Positions 47,701-58,486 of a stretch of 64,000 nt of DNA are shown one piece after another. The stretch's first letter is position 1, and every line of letters starts with the position of its first letter. This stretch comes from Knoxdaviesia capensis. Its lineage: Eukaryota > Ascomycota > Sordariomycetes > Microascales > Gondwanamycetaceae. The position numbers and the translations under genes are program-made. The notes beneath the pieces are model-generated. The model did no database searches and had not been told where the DNA came from. It saw only the letters and a list, made by a program, of their open reading frames with translations. The stretch lies in assembly GCA_001510575.1 (NCBI GenBank), contig LNGK01000008.1, positions 5,032,981 to 5,096,980 on the forward strand. The letters run 5' to 3'.

Positions 47701-48319
47701 TGAACTTGTCAAGAACGATAAGAAAGTCCTTTGGCTTCTTCTTTCCGTAGGCGATAATCGACTCGCGGATGGGAGCCTCCACTATCGCACTCAAATCATC
47801 GGCAAACACCCGGTCCGCGCGGTCCAGCCAGGCCATCACCAAGCGGTGCACCAGCGGATTCGACCCCGGCTCGGCGGACTCGTCGGCATCTGCTGCATGG
47901 TCGGCTATGATCAGGCCCAGGAACTTGGTAAACGCCTCGGCCATCGGCTCGCGGTCCCGCGTGCCCTGTGCCGCCAACTGGGCCGCTAGAACATCCCACC
48001 ACTTCAACAGACGCGCGGGTGTGCGCAGCACCGGCAACAGCGGCGACAGCACGGCGACGAAGCCGGCGTAGCGTGCGGGGTGGTCGCGCACATGCTTCGC
48101 GTATGTAATCTGCAGTTCGTCGTGTAGTCTTTCGGCAGTCGTTTCGTCAGATTTGGGGGATTTTTCGAGAAAGGCTTCCAGCACCGACGATACCTCGTCC
48201 GGCAGTGGCAGAATCGGGTTCACCACAACATAGGCGTTGATAGCTTGAAGGAGATCCTTCAAAGACCTGGAGAATGATGACGAGCATGAGTCAGCAGTAG
48301 CTTCACGGTAAGATTCCAT
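44661..48319 (-). CDS. tsc1: Hamartin homologue (TSC1), TSC complex subunit
   Basis: Two exons (48319-44956 and 44785-44661) give 1162 aa, close to human hamartin (1164). The N-terminal 300 residues form the helical-repeat core: VSSVLEAFLEKSP, ARYAGFVAVLSPLLPVLRTPARLLKWWDVLA, LCEFVQNQPPHLHLVLQTPLF and MLPHMPSSLVPHLSTLFNIYARLLFWH are typical of the family. A disordered Ser/His-rich middle follows. Then comes a long coiled coil (from about residue 620: QVVLLQNDLRFERFLKDQH, the TSC2-binding zone), and an acidic run of about 12 Asp. Exon 1 would end KRS-stop, but donor GTTAGT at 44955 joins to an exon encoding a Lys-rich end and RGIRGFG-stop. With TSC2 the complex is the Rheb GAP that restrains TORC1. 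The start is the first ATG of the frame. Confidence 0.88.
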
Positions 48320-49031
48320 CTTGATCCAGCATGGACTTTATATCGAGCGCTTTCACCCGTCTTGTTCACGTCGCCCGAAGCTCAACCCAACGATCGACAA
48401 TGAGTATCATGATCCCCGGACAGCCAAAAAGTGGGGAAGGGGAAATCCTCATGATGATAGCTTTGAAATAGAAGATCGAACTCACCCTGACAGCACCATT
48501 ATGGAAGATTTGACATGGAGATCATTTGTTGGAAGAGGAGGTTCCGGCTCAGCTTCAGCCGGCGACTTTGATATGCGAGAACTTCCACGAAAAGCTGTAA
48601 ATGCCAGCAAGAAAAAATACCGAAAAGAATGCTGCAGGTAATCTGCAAGGTACAGAAGATTTTAATGGGTGAAAAAATTGTCTGAGCATAAAGATGCAAA
48701 AGGTGAAGCAGATTGACGAATCACTATCAATCACATGGACCTGTTCGTATAGTTTTGGCTGTTAAACCCTATGTTGAAACCTTTGATTCCAGTTTAACCC
48801 TAAAAGAACGCCCTAGTTATTGTCCGATGACCATGATTCTATGCGGAAGGAATATATAAAGCAAATGAGAATATATAAGATGTCTTGAACAGAAATAGGA
48901 ACTGAAGCATGAAAGCCAGAATGACACCACCAAAACTCAATGGACTGGAAGCCAAACCAAACGAAAGTCTCGATGCTCCGATCTCTCTATAAGCTTAACA
49001 AAGCCTTGTACAACTCCTACTGACCCTGGTG
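48320..49031. other. Intergenic: TSC1 promoter and 3' end of next gene
   Basis: About 710 bp. Two telomere-like motifs lie here: AAACCCTA at about 48764 and TTTAACCCTAAA at about 48793. No gene is supported. Confidence 0.5.
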
Positions 49032-50223
49032 CTACCGAGGAAAATTTCCCCCTGTCTCTCTCAAAAGACGAACCTGACTATCTCGAGAAATCTCAGCGAC
49101 TACCGCCAACGTGACGGCATTCCACAAGCCCTGCTGGCGCTCGGTAAACTTCAGCTCGAACTGGAACCCGACTGGCGGCAGAGCCTCCGGCAGCGCGGAG
49201 TTAGTCGAAACGCCAATCAACCGGTCGTTGATCACAAACAGGCCGATCAGCGCCGGCGGCGAGACCACCTCGCCAGTCCGGATCGACTTCATGCCGTGCC
49301 ACTGGCCGCGGAGTCGTGCCACGCGGGCCTTCATGAGGAGGTCGATGCGCGCCATGATTTCCTTGGTGGACAGGTGGGCGCTGATCACATCGCAGGTCAC
49401 GTTCGACTCGACGTGGGCGACGTTGCCATCGCGCGCCATGTAGTCCAGAAACACCCGCACTTCGCTTTCGATGTAGGCTGGGACGCGGTGGGATTGCTCG
49501 GTCTGCACCAGCATGCGCACGTATGATGAGATTTCGGTCACCCGAAACATTGCTCGCGTGGCTATATGCACACAGAATCCAATGTCAGTTCTGTTTTCAT
49601 CACACTACTTTTCTCACTTTTCTTTTCAGAGAAGGAGGCGGTTCCCTTCGTATGGCCTTACCTTGAAAGTCTTCGTCTCTGTACGAGGATACCACGGAAT
49701 CCGGGTTTTTTTTGGCATTGAACAACACCGGCGGGATATCAAATCCCCGGAAGTCAAGTTTCCAGTGGGACGGCAACAACGGACTGAACTGCCGCATAAA
49801 CAGGACCTGGAACAGGTACTTTTCTCGCATGTTCCACGCTGCCTTGAAGGGGAAGAGACAGCGCTCTTTGCGCATTTGTTCAATGTGTCTCTGGGCGGCC
49901 GGTGTCCACCCCGTTGAAACCAGGATTTCGCTATCGCTATCATCGTTACCATCGTAATCGCCGCCGTCGTCTTGCTGCGCAGGCTGCCTGGCTGCCAGCT
50001 TCTCCTTCTTCTCCGTCGTGGAGGCCTGGGCACTGGTCTTTGACGGCTTGGCTGGCGCTCGCTTGGTTGTCGGAGGTCGGCCGGCGGTTGTCTTGTTGGT
50101 TGTGGCAGTCTTCTTGCGGGCAGGTATATCGGCGTCGTCGTTGTCTCGGGGACGCTTCCTGGGTGTGCCATAATCGGGCTGCTTCGTGGTCTTTCCAAGT
50201 GTGACCTTTTTTCTGATGGCCAT
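49032..50223 (-). CDS. Uncharacterised protein, basic N-terminus and conserved-looking globular domain
   Basis: Two exons (50223-49662, 49561-49032; donor GTAAGG, acceptor ATAG) give 363 aa. I do not recognise the family. Residues 1-100 are basic and disordered (many Lys, Thr, Pro; PRKRPRDND and ARKK look like nuclear localisation signals), followed by an acidic patch. Residues from about 115 on look folded: CLFPFKAAWNMREKYLFQVL, LLPSHWKLDFRGFDIPPVLF, then MFRVTEISSYVRMLVQTEQS and IGLFVINDRLIGVSTN. The join D-F-Q-A-T-R-A is in phase and gives one continuous domain. The frame ends NFPR-stop; a further exon cannot be excluded. Likely nuclear. Upstream, about 1.4 kb separates it from the acinus-like gene in divergent orientation. 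Confidence 0.7.
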
Positions 50224-51598
50224 CTCTTGCTGTGAAAGCTGTGCGTCTCAGTACAAGAATCGCAGAGGAGATTCATGGGTGGAAAGAGGAGTGCAACCAA
50301 TGTGGCCGCTTCAAGGCCTTGGGAGAACAGGTAAGTGACAAGATGATATCTTCAAGCCAATTTTCAACTAGTAGACAACATGATAGATCTTATGCGCATT
50401 GGTAAAGGTCACCAGCTCTTTTGCATGCCTGTAGATGTCCATAGCTGACAGGCTTGTCTGGGCAGCAAAGCATATATAAGAGTGCTTCATAACTTGGATT
50501 GGACCCCAATTCACAGTTGCTATTCTTCAATCTCTGGAACTCTGAGCTCACATTATCTGAGGAATACAGGGAGGACATGGAGAACAAAGGAATTCAAGCT
50601 ACATAAAACTCGGGGGCATGGCCACTTCAAACTTGGGGTAGTGTGCATATAAGCCTCTGAATAAAACAAAGAGACACAGCCAAGAAAGAAATAGGTTCGT
50701 AGTCACAATTGTGTGTGGCTTCGCAAACAAAGAAAGCCAGCAACCAGGTAATAAATCCAAGAGGATAAGAAATCTTCGAGAAGAGTTATATTCCAGGAAA
50801 TAGACCTGATTGTGAGTATTGGCTAGCACACGTAATGACTAGTAGGGAATAGAGGGGCGATTTTCTAATGAACTGATAGCAATAGAGATCTCAGAGACAT
50901 TTCTCTGAAGCAGAACTGAAGATAGAGGGTGAGGTTGGCTCCTTAGGTGCAGAATAAGGTGCAGAATAGTCGGTCTGTTATGTTGGATCTAGAGGGAACA
51001 TGCAAAGAAACCAAGATGGCTAGGATACTTAAACAGGCAAAGTACATTCAGTACATATGTAACCCGGGTCATTCTGGTTGGCCTAAGTGGTGCCAGCGAC
51101 TATTCCTGTTTCTAGCTTGTTTGCTTCAACATTTAGAAAACAGGCTATGGTTCTATTAATACAAGGGCGAATTCATTGTTCTATGGATTCAAGGGATGTT
51201 ATCTTGCATACAGGTGGTAGGTATAATGGTGTAACCCAATTCATGTTCATGTTATCTTTCAGTTTGTTCTCAGTATTATATTGGGGGGGNNNNNNNNNNN
51301 NNNNNNNNNNNNNNNNNNNNNNNNNNNNNNNNNNNNNNNNGGGGGGGGATCATGCGTGCAAACAGGGCCGTTGGCATATATTTCTCAGAGGTCATGACCA
51401 GTTGGCTGTGCTTAGAGAGTAGTTGGTTTGATTCCTCGTATATCTGGTCAAAAGGGAATCTTCTTTTCTTGTGAAGTTCTTGATCTTTATCAGTTGAGAA
51501 GAAAATATCATAGTATTCCCTCCATCTGTCTTCACGCCTTGCTTCTACGTCCATTTTATATATTTGTGAGCTCTGAACCTCCGACTGATATCTCAAAG
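50224..51598. other. Intergenic with assembly gap; divergent promoters
   Basis: About 1.37 kb including 51 N. It is A/T-richer than the flanking genes. On the minus strand 51605-51341 an open frame (MDVEARREDRWREYYDIF..) runs into the gap; it may be part of something interrupted by the gap, or chance. The promoters of the genes at 50223 and 51599 must lie here. Confidence 0.5.
51290..51340. other. Assembly gap (N run) flanked by poly-G
   Basis: 51 N with seven G before and eight G after. Homopolymer G on both sides suggests a sequencing stall at a G-rich tract rather than a large missing piece, but the true size is unknown. Confidence 0.95.
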
Positions 51599-51944
51599 AT
51601 GCCACCTCCAGTGAAGCGCGGCAGCCTCATGGAGCAGATGTGGTCCAGAGCTGCAAAACGAGAGCAGAACGCGAGACTGGCTTCGCGGTCGGAAACTCCG
51701 TGTGTACCCGGAGGCGTGATAGCCCGGATATCAGCTGCGCAAATTATATCACGTACGGCGACACCGACATCCTCAAACAGTGCCATACTCGTCGCATCTC
51801 CAATGGACATCGCCCCAAAGTCGCCAGAGACTCCCGTTGTGGCTAAAGTGTATCCAGCCCAGACATTTGTTATCGCTCTGCCCAGCTTCCTCGCAGATCC
51901 CTTTACAAACCCGAGCCCGAGTTCAAGCCCGTCCCCGTCCTCGT

Positions 51945-52017
<73 letters not shown>

Positions 52018-53461
52018 CCCGTCCCCGTCCTCGTCCCCTCCACCAAAGCCCGCCGAAGAGGCCGGCTCTCCGAAATTCAGCGCCTCACCCAGCGTAGAGT
52101 CTATTATCTCAAGCCTTCAAGAGCAACTCCATACGGGCCAGTCTCCGAAAAACAAGAGGCCTGTCAAGCTTCCCCTTACCACCACTACTGAAGCCAGATC
52201 CGTCTTGATTGATCGCCAACATCAGGAAGAGGCCCCCATCTCGAAGGTCGCCATACCAGAGTTTCCCGAAACTATACCCACCCCAGGAACATTGCCAGAG
52301 GCCAGGCCTAAAAAGCGCCGTCATCGGCAACGTTTGGTGTTGTCCTCGGACAGTGACGATGACGGATACACTATTGAGGAGGGGAGTTCAGAAGAGGATA
52401 CCGACGACGAAGACGACAAAGAGATCGAGGAACCGATAACTCCAGACGGTGGGGAAGATGGAGAGATCGACCAGTTGCCGGCGATTGGCCCGTCAAAGCC
52501 GTACCCATCGCTGCACCCACCAACAACAGCGCTATACATCAAGGGGGACCTGAAGAACGTCAAGTTCGCCGAGTTTCGTCAAGACCTCAACCGCATCGCT
52601 GCCACCACTCCCGACCTACCCACAGAAGAGCAGCCCACGCCGCGTGGCTCAACATCTATCCACCTAAAATGCCTCTGGCTTGAAGACGCCCGTACCCACG
52701 GCTTCGTGATCCTGCGAAGTTCGAGCGTTGCGGCACACGTCCATGCCGTCCTCGACAACCAACTGTGGCGACCGCACCTAGATCCCTCGAAATCCGAGTC
52801 TGCCACAAGCGACGAAGAAAGCAAAGACTTCCACGCAGGAGGCGGCACCCACCTATCGGTTGACTTTCTGCCCGAGAAGAAAGTCACGGAGTTCATCGGC
52901 ATCGAGCGCATGCTCAAGCTGGTGAATTCAGACATGGGAGCTAGCTACAGCGTATACTACGGCCCAGAGGACGCACAGGGCCGACCAGCTCCATCGCTCA
53001 TTATTTCGCGGACAACCGACTGGCAGACCCGAGCTGCGCTGCGCCAGACCTCCCCGGTCACCCCGCGCAGCAACTGGTACATCGGCGACCAGCCACCCCG
53101 CATGTCTGAGCCGCCCATGTCCCCCGGATCTAGCAGTCTCATCAACGAGTCCATGGCCAGCACCAACGGGTCCGGGAGCCGTCCATGGCAACCATCCCGT
53201 GCACACACATGGCGAGAAGAACCCCCGTGGGCAGGCAGCCAGGGCGTTGGTGGAACGGGCTCCTGGGCGATGGACGGTGCGTCAAGCCCGCGCAGTCATC
53301 GAACAGGCTGGTGCAAAGATAGCAACAAGCGGCGGTATGACAGCAGCTCAAGCTCGGAGTGCGAGTCGGACCGGAGCTATCACTGGGGCGGCGGGAGTAG
53401 TTACAGGCCAAGATACTGCAGCAAACGCCGCAGGACGGAAGACGGGTATTCGCAGTGGTGA
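51599..53461 (+). CDS. Acinus-like nuclear protein with degenerate RRM
   Basis: Single exon, 620 aa. Low-complexity N-terminus with a Ser-Pro tandem repeat (about residues 104-148) and a Lys/Arg patch followed by acidic runs. From about residue 311 a folded part begins ALYIKGDLKNVKFAEFRQDL, continues LKCLWLEDARTHGFVILRSS and VLDNQLWRPHL, and ends with LSVDFLPEKKVTEFIG. Pattern and order match the RRM of acinus (strand, helix, 'W-D-x-x-K-S/T-H-x-x-V', helix, 'W-P', 'A-D/E-F'). Acinus binds RNPS1 and SAP18 in the ASAP complex on spliced RNA. The C-terminus is rich in Ser, Gly, Arg and Trp, like splicing proteins. A clear SAP domain and a canonical RSB motif were not found. The start is the ATG before PPPVKRG; the frame is open upstream without similarity. 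Family assignment is an inference from motifs. Confidence 0.6.
51930..52037 (+). repeat. Ser-Pro coding minisatellite (CGTCCC / TCGTCC units)
   Basis: Tandem hexamer GTCCCC/GTCCTC units about 108 bp long, coding (Ser-Pro)n and Ser-rich turns in the acinus-like protein. The repeat is near perfect, so recent expansion or strain length variation is likely. Confidence 0.92.
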
Positions 53462-54124
53462 TCGAAGCTGTGCTATGTTTCTGTTGGTTTTCTGATTTAC
53501 TGGTGACGTTTTGCTTACCTGCAAGAATTCTTGTTCATGCCCGACCGAAAAGAAGATGCGTTCTGTGTTCCCGTCCACGGAGAAAAGGGAGGCTCAATCA
53601 TATCTGAGATGAATCCTTAGGCAAATGCGTGCATGCATACTAATGGCCGCGAAGGTTTCTGTTCTTTCCAGAGCTCCAAAAGAGATCTTACAGAGGCCTT
53701 GAAAATATGTGAAAAATATCTCAGAATCCAAAAGACAGTTAATCCCAATTCAATCTAGGTTTCTTAACTCTTTCGTAGATGATGTCCTGGAGGCGATTGC
53801 TCAAGTCGTTGAAGTTGTGCCCCCTTCAAGGGCGCACGAGAGCTTTGAGCTGTAGACATAAAGTATCGAGGCGTTCTTGACTACAGAATTGCATACATAC
53901 TTCTGTCTATGGTGTCTCCAAGGCCGAGGTCTGAAATTGTCCCGGCAATACCCATCCTAAGTAATTTTAGATGGGCAAAGGCTGCTTTCGATACATCCGT
54001 GACGATCTTTTTTTTCTTTCGCCTTTTTCAAGCTTCCAACTTCACTTTTGCATTTCTCCGGTCCCCTCATTTTTGCAACAACAAGCGAAAATCCGATTCA
54101 AATCCCCGAATTTCAGTCACAATC
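53462..54124. other. Intergenic between acinus-like gene and ETF-beta
   Basis: About 660 bp: 3' UTR and ETF-beta promoter, T-rich just before the ATG. No further gene is seen. Confidence 0.55.
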
Positions 54125-55200
54125 ATGTCGGCGCTGCGGATTCTCGTGCCCATTAAGCGGGTGATTGACTTTGCTGTAAGTTTTTTCCCTTGGTGGTTTT
54201 GTGGTGGGAGTGGCATCCACATGTTTTTTTGGTGGCTGCTGAGCCGAGGAGTCTCCGGCTCCGGAGCCGAAGATCAATCTCAACACCTCTCGGCGTAGAC
54301 AATTTCAAACACACCGCCCAGAAACGAGAAAGCTGACCGCCTGTTTTTATTCCAACCACCAGGTCAAACCGCGCGTCAACAAGACGCAAACCGGCGTCGA
54401 AACGGCCGGCGTGAAGCACTCGATGAACCCGTTCGACGAGCTCTCGGTCGAAGAAGCCGTGCGCATCCGCGAGAAGAAGCGTGCCCCGGGCGGCGTCGAA
54501 GACATCTGCGTGATATCCGCCGGCCCCGCGAAAGCCCAGGACGTGCTGCGCACCGCCATGGCCATGGGCGCCGACCGCGGCGTGCACGTCGAGGTCAAGG
54601 AGGGCGACGACCTGGAGCCGCTGGCCGTGGCCAAGCTGCTGCGCGCGGCTGTCGAGCAGCAGCGCAGCAACGTGGTGATTCTCGGCAAGCAGAGCATCGA
54701 CGACGATGCCGGCCAGACCGGTCAGATGCTCGCGGGCCTGCTGGGATGGTCGCAGGCTACTCAGGCCAGCAGCGTCGAGTTCGGCCCGGGGGACAGCGTC
54801 AGCGTCACCCGTGAGGTTGATGGCGGTGTGGAGACAGTGAAGGCGGCGCTGCCGCTGGTTATCACTACCGATCTGCGGTTGAACGAGCCCCGCTATGCGA
54901 GCTTGCCGAACATCATGAAGGCGAAGAAGAAGCCCCTGCAGAAGATGACCCTGGAGGAGTTTGGGGTGTCGAACGAGAAGCGGTTGAAGGTGTTGAAGGT
55001 CACTGGTGAGTCAATTCGGTGCATAGAATTGTGGTGTTCTGACTATCTTCATGCCCCCGAATCCATCTTCATATTCTTCCTATGTGCTCTGCTAACCGTT
55101 CCCTCTCCTCTCCACAGAACCCCCCGTCAGACAAGGTGGTGGCAAGGTTGAGAACGTCGACGGACTCATATCCAAGCTGAAGGAGCTTGGAGCTATCTAA
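54125..55200 (+). CDS. Electron transfer flavoprotein beta subunit
   Basis: Three exons (54125-54175, 54363-55005, 55118-55200) give 258 aa. It opens MSALRILVPIKRVIDFAVKP and has KHSMNPFDELSVEEAVRIRE, AGPAKAQDVLRTAMAMGADR, the AMP-site loop in LGKQSIDDDAGQTGQMLAG, LPLVITTDLRLNEPRYASLP and the dehydrogenase recognition loop NIMKAKKKPLQKMTLEEFGV. The last exon gives EPPVRQGGGKVENVDGLISK and ends LKELGAI. It passes electrons from mitochondrial acyl-CoA and other dehydrogenases to ETF-ubiquinone oxidoreductase, with the alpha subunit (not in window). Like other ETF-beta it lacks a clear cleaved presequence. Introns have donors GTAAGT and GTGAGT. Confidence 0.96.
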
Positions 55201-56196
55201 AGAGTCGGAGTTTGTGACTCTGGTGTGGAACATTTACACACAAACTGACTGCCGTGCAACCGGGACGCACAACAAACGGCCGGCAAACACGGGAATGACT
55301 GACGAGGCAACCCGCATATAAACGCCCATTCCGGACAGAGCCTGTAGGAGGCTCGCCACCTTTTTTTTTTTTTGCATACTCTTGCGTTTGTAACCGTGCA
55401 AACAGGGAAACTAGGAATCACTTTCCATGTGGGACACAGATACATTGATTATATTTTGTATCCAGACATCCAGTGTGTCCAGTACGCTTGACATATATAC
55501 CTGTAGTTCATGGACCATTTCATGCATCGCTTCAAATTCCAAGCCCCCCACAGTACACAACCAATACAGCCCAGTCTATCCAATCCACTATCCACAACAA
55601 CAAGTAACAGTAGCATACTCTGCGGCAGTGGCTCGACCGAAAGCCCTCCGAACCCTTAACAACCCTAGCCCGGTCGGCATTCCACGATGTGGTTCTAGAC
55701 TGCGGCTTCGGAGCACGCAATCCGACAGCCACTGGAAGCTGAGTCATCAAGCTATCTAGGAGCGATCGACCAATCGGCAAGCTCGAAAATCGATTTAACA
55801 CACTAAATCAGGTGCAGGATGCATTTTTCGACTTTTTTTTTTTTTTTTTTGCTGGTCACGATGACTCCTTTGCAGCAAATAGTGGCATGAGATAGGAAGA
55901 AAATACCTTGTCAAAAAAATCTTTTCCTTTTCTTCCTAGAACCAAGACTCCACCGCCTTTTTTTGTCTTCCAATTTTCTTCCTCTTTTTTTCTTCTTCCC
56001 TCCTCTTTTCAACAATTCTTTCTCGTCTTCATTCCTCGCCAGTTTTTCATCTTGAACCTATTCTAGATTTATTTCAGTCCCCTAAATACAACTTGCTGCT
56101 CATTGATTTACAGCCAGTTTCTTCATTTTCCCCCGTCCTCCTCTATTACTCTTCCCCCACCATCATATGGGCTTCTAAAGCTTGAAATCCGCGCTG
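55201..56196. promoter_or_regulatory. ETF-beta 3' region and CPA1 promoter/leader
   Basis: About 1 kb. The part 55900-56190 is C/T-rich and should be the CPA1 promoter and first leader exon, ending at the AAP start codon. T tracts lie at 55360-55373 and 55833-55850. Confidence 0.55.
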
Positions 56197-56833
56197 ATGA
56201 ACGGACGCTCTTCAGTCTTCACGTCTCAGGTAAGAAACAATAACAACAATGGATCGGGGAGAAACTTGGAGAGTAGAAACCACCAGACGGAAAGGGAGTC
56301 ACGACTTCAGTGAGAGACATAAAAACACTTTTCAGGCCCGGTCTTACCCCGCCACTGCGGCTAGCATAGGGCAAAAAAAATTCAACTGAAGTTTTGGTTG
56401 TCCCCTACAAAATATATACCAAGGCAAAAAGTCCTCACGATAAGTTTTCACTATCCCGCTCTGAGGGTCTCACTTTATTATTGCCTCTCACTTTTTTTTT
56501 CGGCCCATTCTGTTTCTATCTTATTTTTCGTCTGGTGTCCCTTTCTTTCTCCTTCATCCTTTCCTCATCCCTTCTCTTTTGTTTTCTCCTCATCCTTAGG
56601 TATCATGCTAATGTCGTTCGTTTGATTTCGGTCTGCAGGATTATCTTTCAGGTATGCTCACTTCATTCTCCTCTGGAAAAACTGTGCCATATACGACATG
56701 GTGACATCAAGAGCTTTTCTGGTCACTTACACCGCCAATTGAGTGAATCTACCCCAGGAAACCCCATCCATACTGACTCAATACCGTGTCTCTGAATTTT
56801 CTAGATCACCTGTGGCGCGCCTTGAACGCTTAA
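56197..56833 (+). CDS. Arginine attenuator peptide (AAP) uORF of CPA1, three exons
   Basis: A 24-codon upstream ORF split by two introns: 56197-56229, 56639-56651 and 56805-56833. It encodes MNGRSSVFTSQ, then DYLS, then DHLWRALNA and stop. It is near identical to the Neurospora arg-2 AAP and keeps the residues known to matter, Asp12 and Trp19, plus Asp16. In that family the nascent peptide stalls ribosomes at the uORF stop when arginine is high, lowering translation of the main frame and triggering mRNA decay. Donors are GTAAGA (intron 409 nt) and GTATGC (intron 153 nt); acceptors are TGCAG and TCTAG. The uORF stop is about 215 bases ahead of the main ATG in genomic sequence. That the peptide is so exact only after splicing shows both introns are real. 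Confidence 0.95.
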
Positions 56834-57048
56834 GGCTTTGGTGTAGCAAGCCTGAGTTGTTTTATTTTTCTTCTCAACCAATTGTTTCAGTGCTGTTGAC
56901 CCAACACATTCACCGACCCTTCTTTTTCGGATCTTCGTCGTTTCCTTTTGTGCTTCGTTGCCTCTCCTCGACCTTTATCAACCCTCTCTCACCCCACGTG
57001 CCTATCCTCTCTCTTCGTTCTTAGTACATAATATCACTCAAGAGCACC

Positions 57049-58486
57049 ATGTTCACTCTTCTTGCTGCCCGGTCTACCAAGACTGCTCTGACCAGCAGCA
57101 ATGCTGGACTAAAGGCCGCATTGGCCCAGCAGATCCGCTTTGCCTCCAAGTCCTCGGTGACCAATGGCCGTGCCATGCCGGCACGTCTCCTCCGGCCCAC
57201 CACTCCGGCTCTGAGCTTGGACGCCACTCTCACCATCCGGGTAAGCAAACTTTTGCGGCGAAGCGCACTAGCAGCTTCTGTTTTCTCCTACTAATACCGG
57301 TGCATTTCAGAACGGCCCCGTGTTCCACGGAAAGTCCTTCGGAGCCAACTCCAACGTCTCTGGAGAGGCTGTGTTCACGACCTCCCTCGTGGGATACCCC
57401 GAGTCCATGACCGACCCGTCGTACCGTGGCCAGATCATTGTCTTCACCCAACCCCTGATTGGCAACTACGGAGTGCCGTCGAACGAGCGGGATCAGTTCA
57501 ACCTCCTGAAATACTTTGAGTCCCCACACATCCAGTGCTCGGGAGTGGTCGTTGCCGACGTGGCGGCCAAGTATAGCCACTGGACTGCCGTCGAGAGCCT
57601 GCACGAGTGGTGTGCCCGTGAGAACGTCCCTGGTATTTCTGGCGTTGACACTCGTGCCATTGTCACCTACCTCCGGGAGCAGGGATCTTCGTTGGCCCGC
57701 ATATCCATTGGTGAGGAGTATGACGCCGATGAGGACGAGAGCTTTGTCGACCCCGGCCAGATCAACCTGGTCCGCCGTGTCAGCACCAAGGCTCCCTTCG
57801 TGGTTGAGTCTCCCGGAGCCAGCCTCCACGTGGCTCTGATCGACTGCGGTGTCAAGGAGAACATCCTTCGCAGCCTGGTCAGCCGTGGTGCGTCGGTCAC
57901 CGTGTTCCCGTACAACTACCCCATCCACAAGGTAGCGTCGAACTTTGACGGAGTCTTCATCTCGAACGGCCCCGGTGACCCGACCCATCTTCAGGACACC
58001 GTGTACAACCTAGCCCGGCTGATGGAGACATCGCCGGTGCCGATTATGGGTATCTGCCTTGGCCACCAGCTTCTGGCTCTGGCTTCGGGCGCCCGCACCA
58101 TCAAGCTCAAGTACGGCAACCGTGCCCACAACATCCCGGCGCTCGACCTGACCACCGGCCAGTGCCACATCACCAGCCAGAACCACGGCTACGCTGTCGA
58201 TGCCAGCACGATGCCCAGCGAGTTCCGCGAGTACTTTGTGAATCTGAACGACGGCAGCAACGAGGGCATGCTGCACAAGACTCGGCCGATCTTCTCGACC
58301 CAGTTCCACCCCGAGGCCAAGGGCGGGCCGATGGACAGCTCGTACCTGTTTGACAAGTACGTGCAGAACGTGCAGGCCTTCAAGGACAGCCAGGCTGTGT
58401 ACAAGGACAACCGGCCGTCGCAGCTGATGCTGGACATTCTGGGCCGCGAGCGTGTTGGTGTTGAGCCTATTGCATCAGCTGCTTAA
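57049..58486 (+). CDS. CPA1: Carbamoyl-phosphate synthase, arginine-specific, small chain
   Basis: Two exons (57049-57240, 57311-58486) give 455 aa. The first 40 residues are Arg/Ser/Ala-rich with no acids, a mitochondrial presequence. The N-terminal domain has [20 protein letters not shown] and [15 protein letters not shown]. The class I glutamine amidotransferase domain has SNGPGDP, the nucleophile in MGICLGHQ (Cys about residue 313) and the His/Glu pair in [10 protein letters not shown] (about 397/399). It releases ammonia from glutamine for the large chain (CPA2) to make carbamoyl phosphate for arginine synthesis. The presequence and the AAP uORF mark it as the arginine-specific enzyme rather than the pyrimidine one. 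The intron has donor GTAAGC and is 70 nt. Confidence 0.96.

Noticed and set aside
51080..51096. TGGCCTAAGTGGT resembling a tRNA A box
   Set aside because: No B box follows within tRNA length and flanks do not pair.
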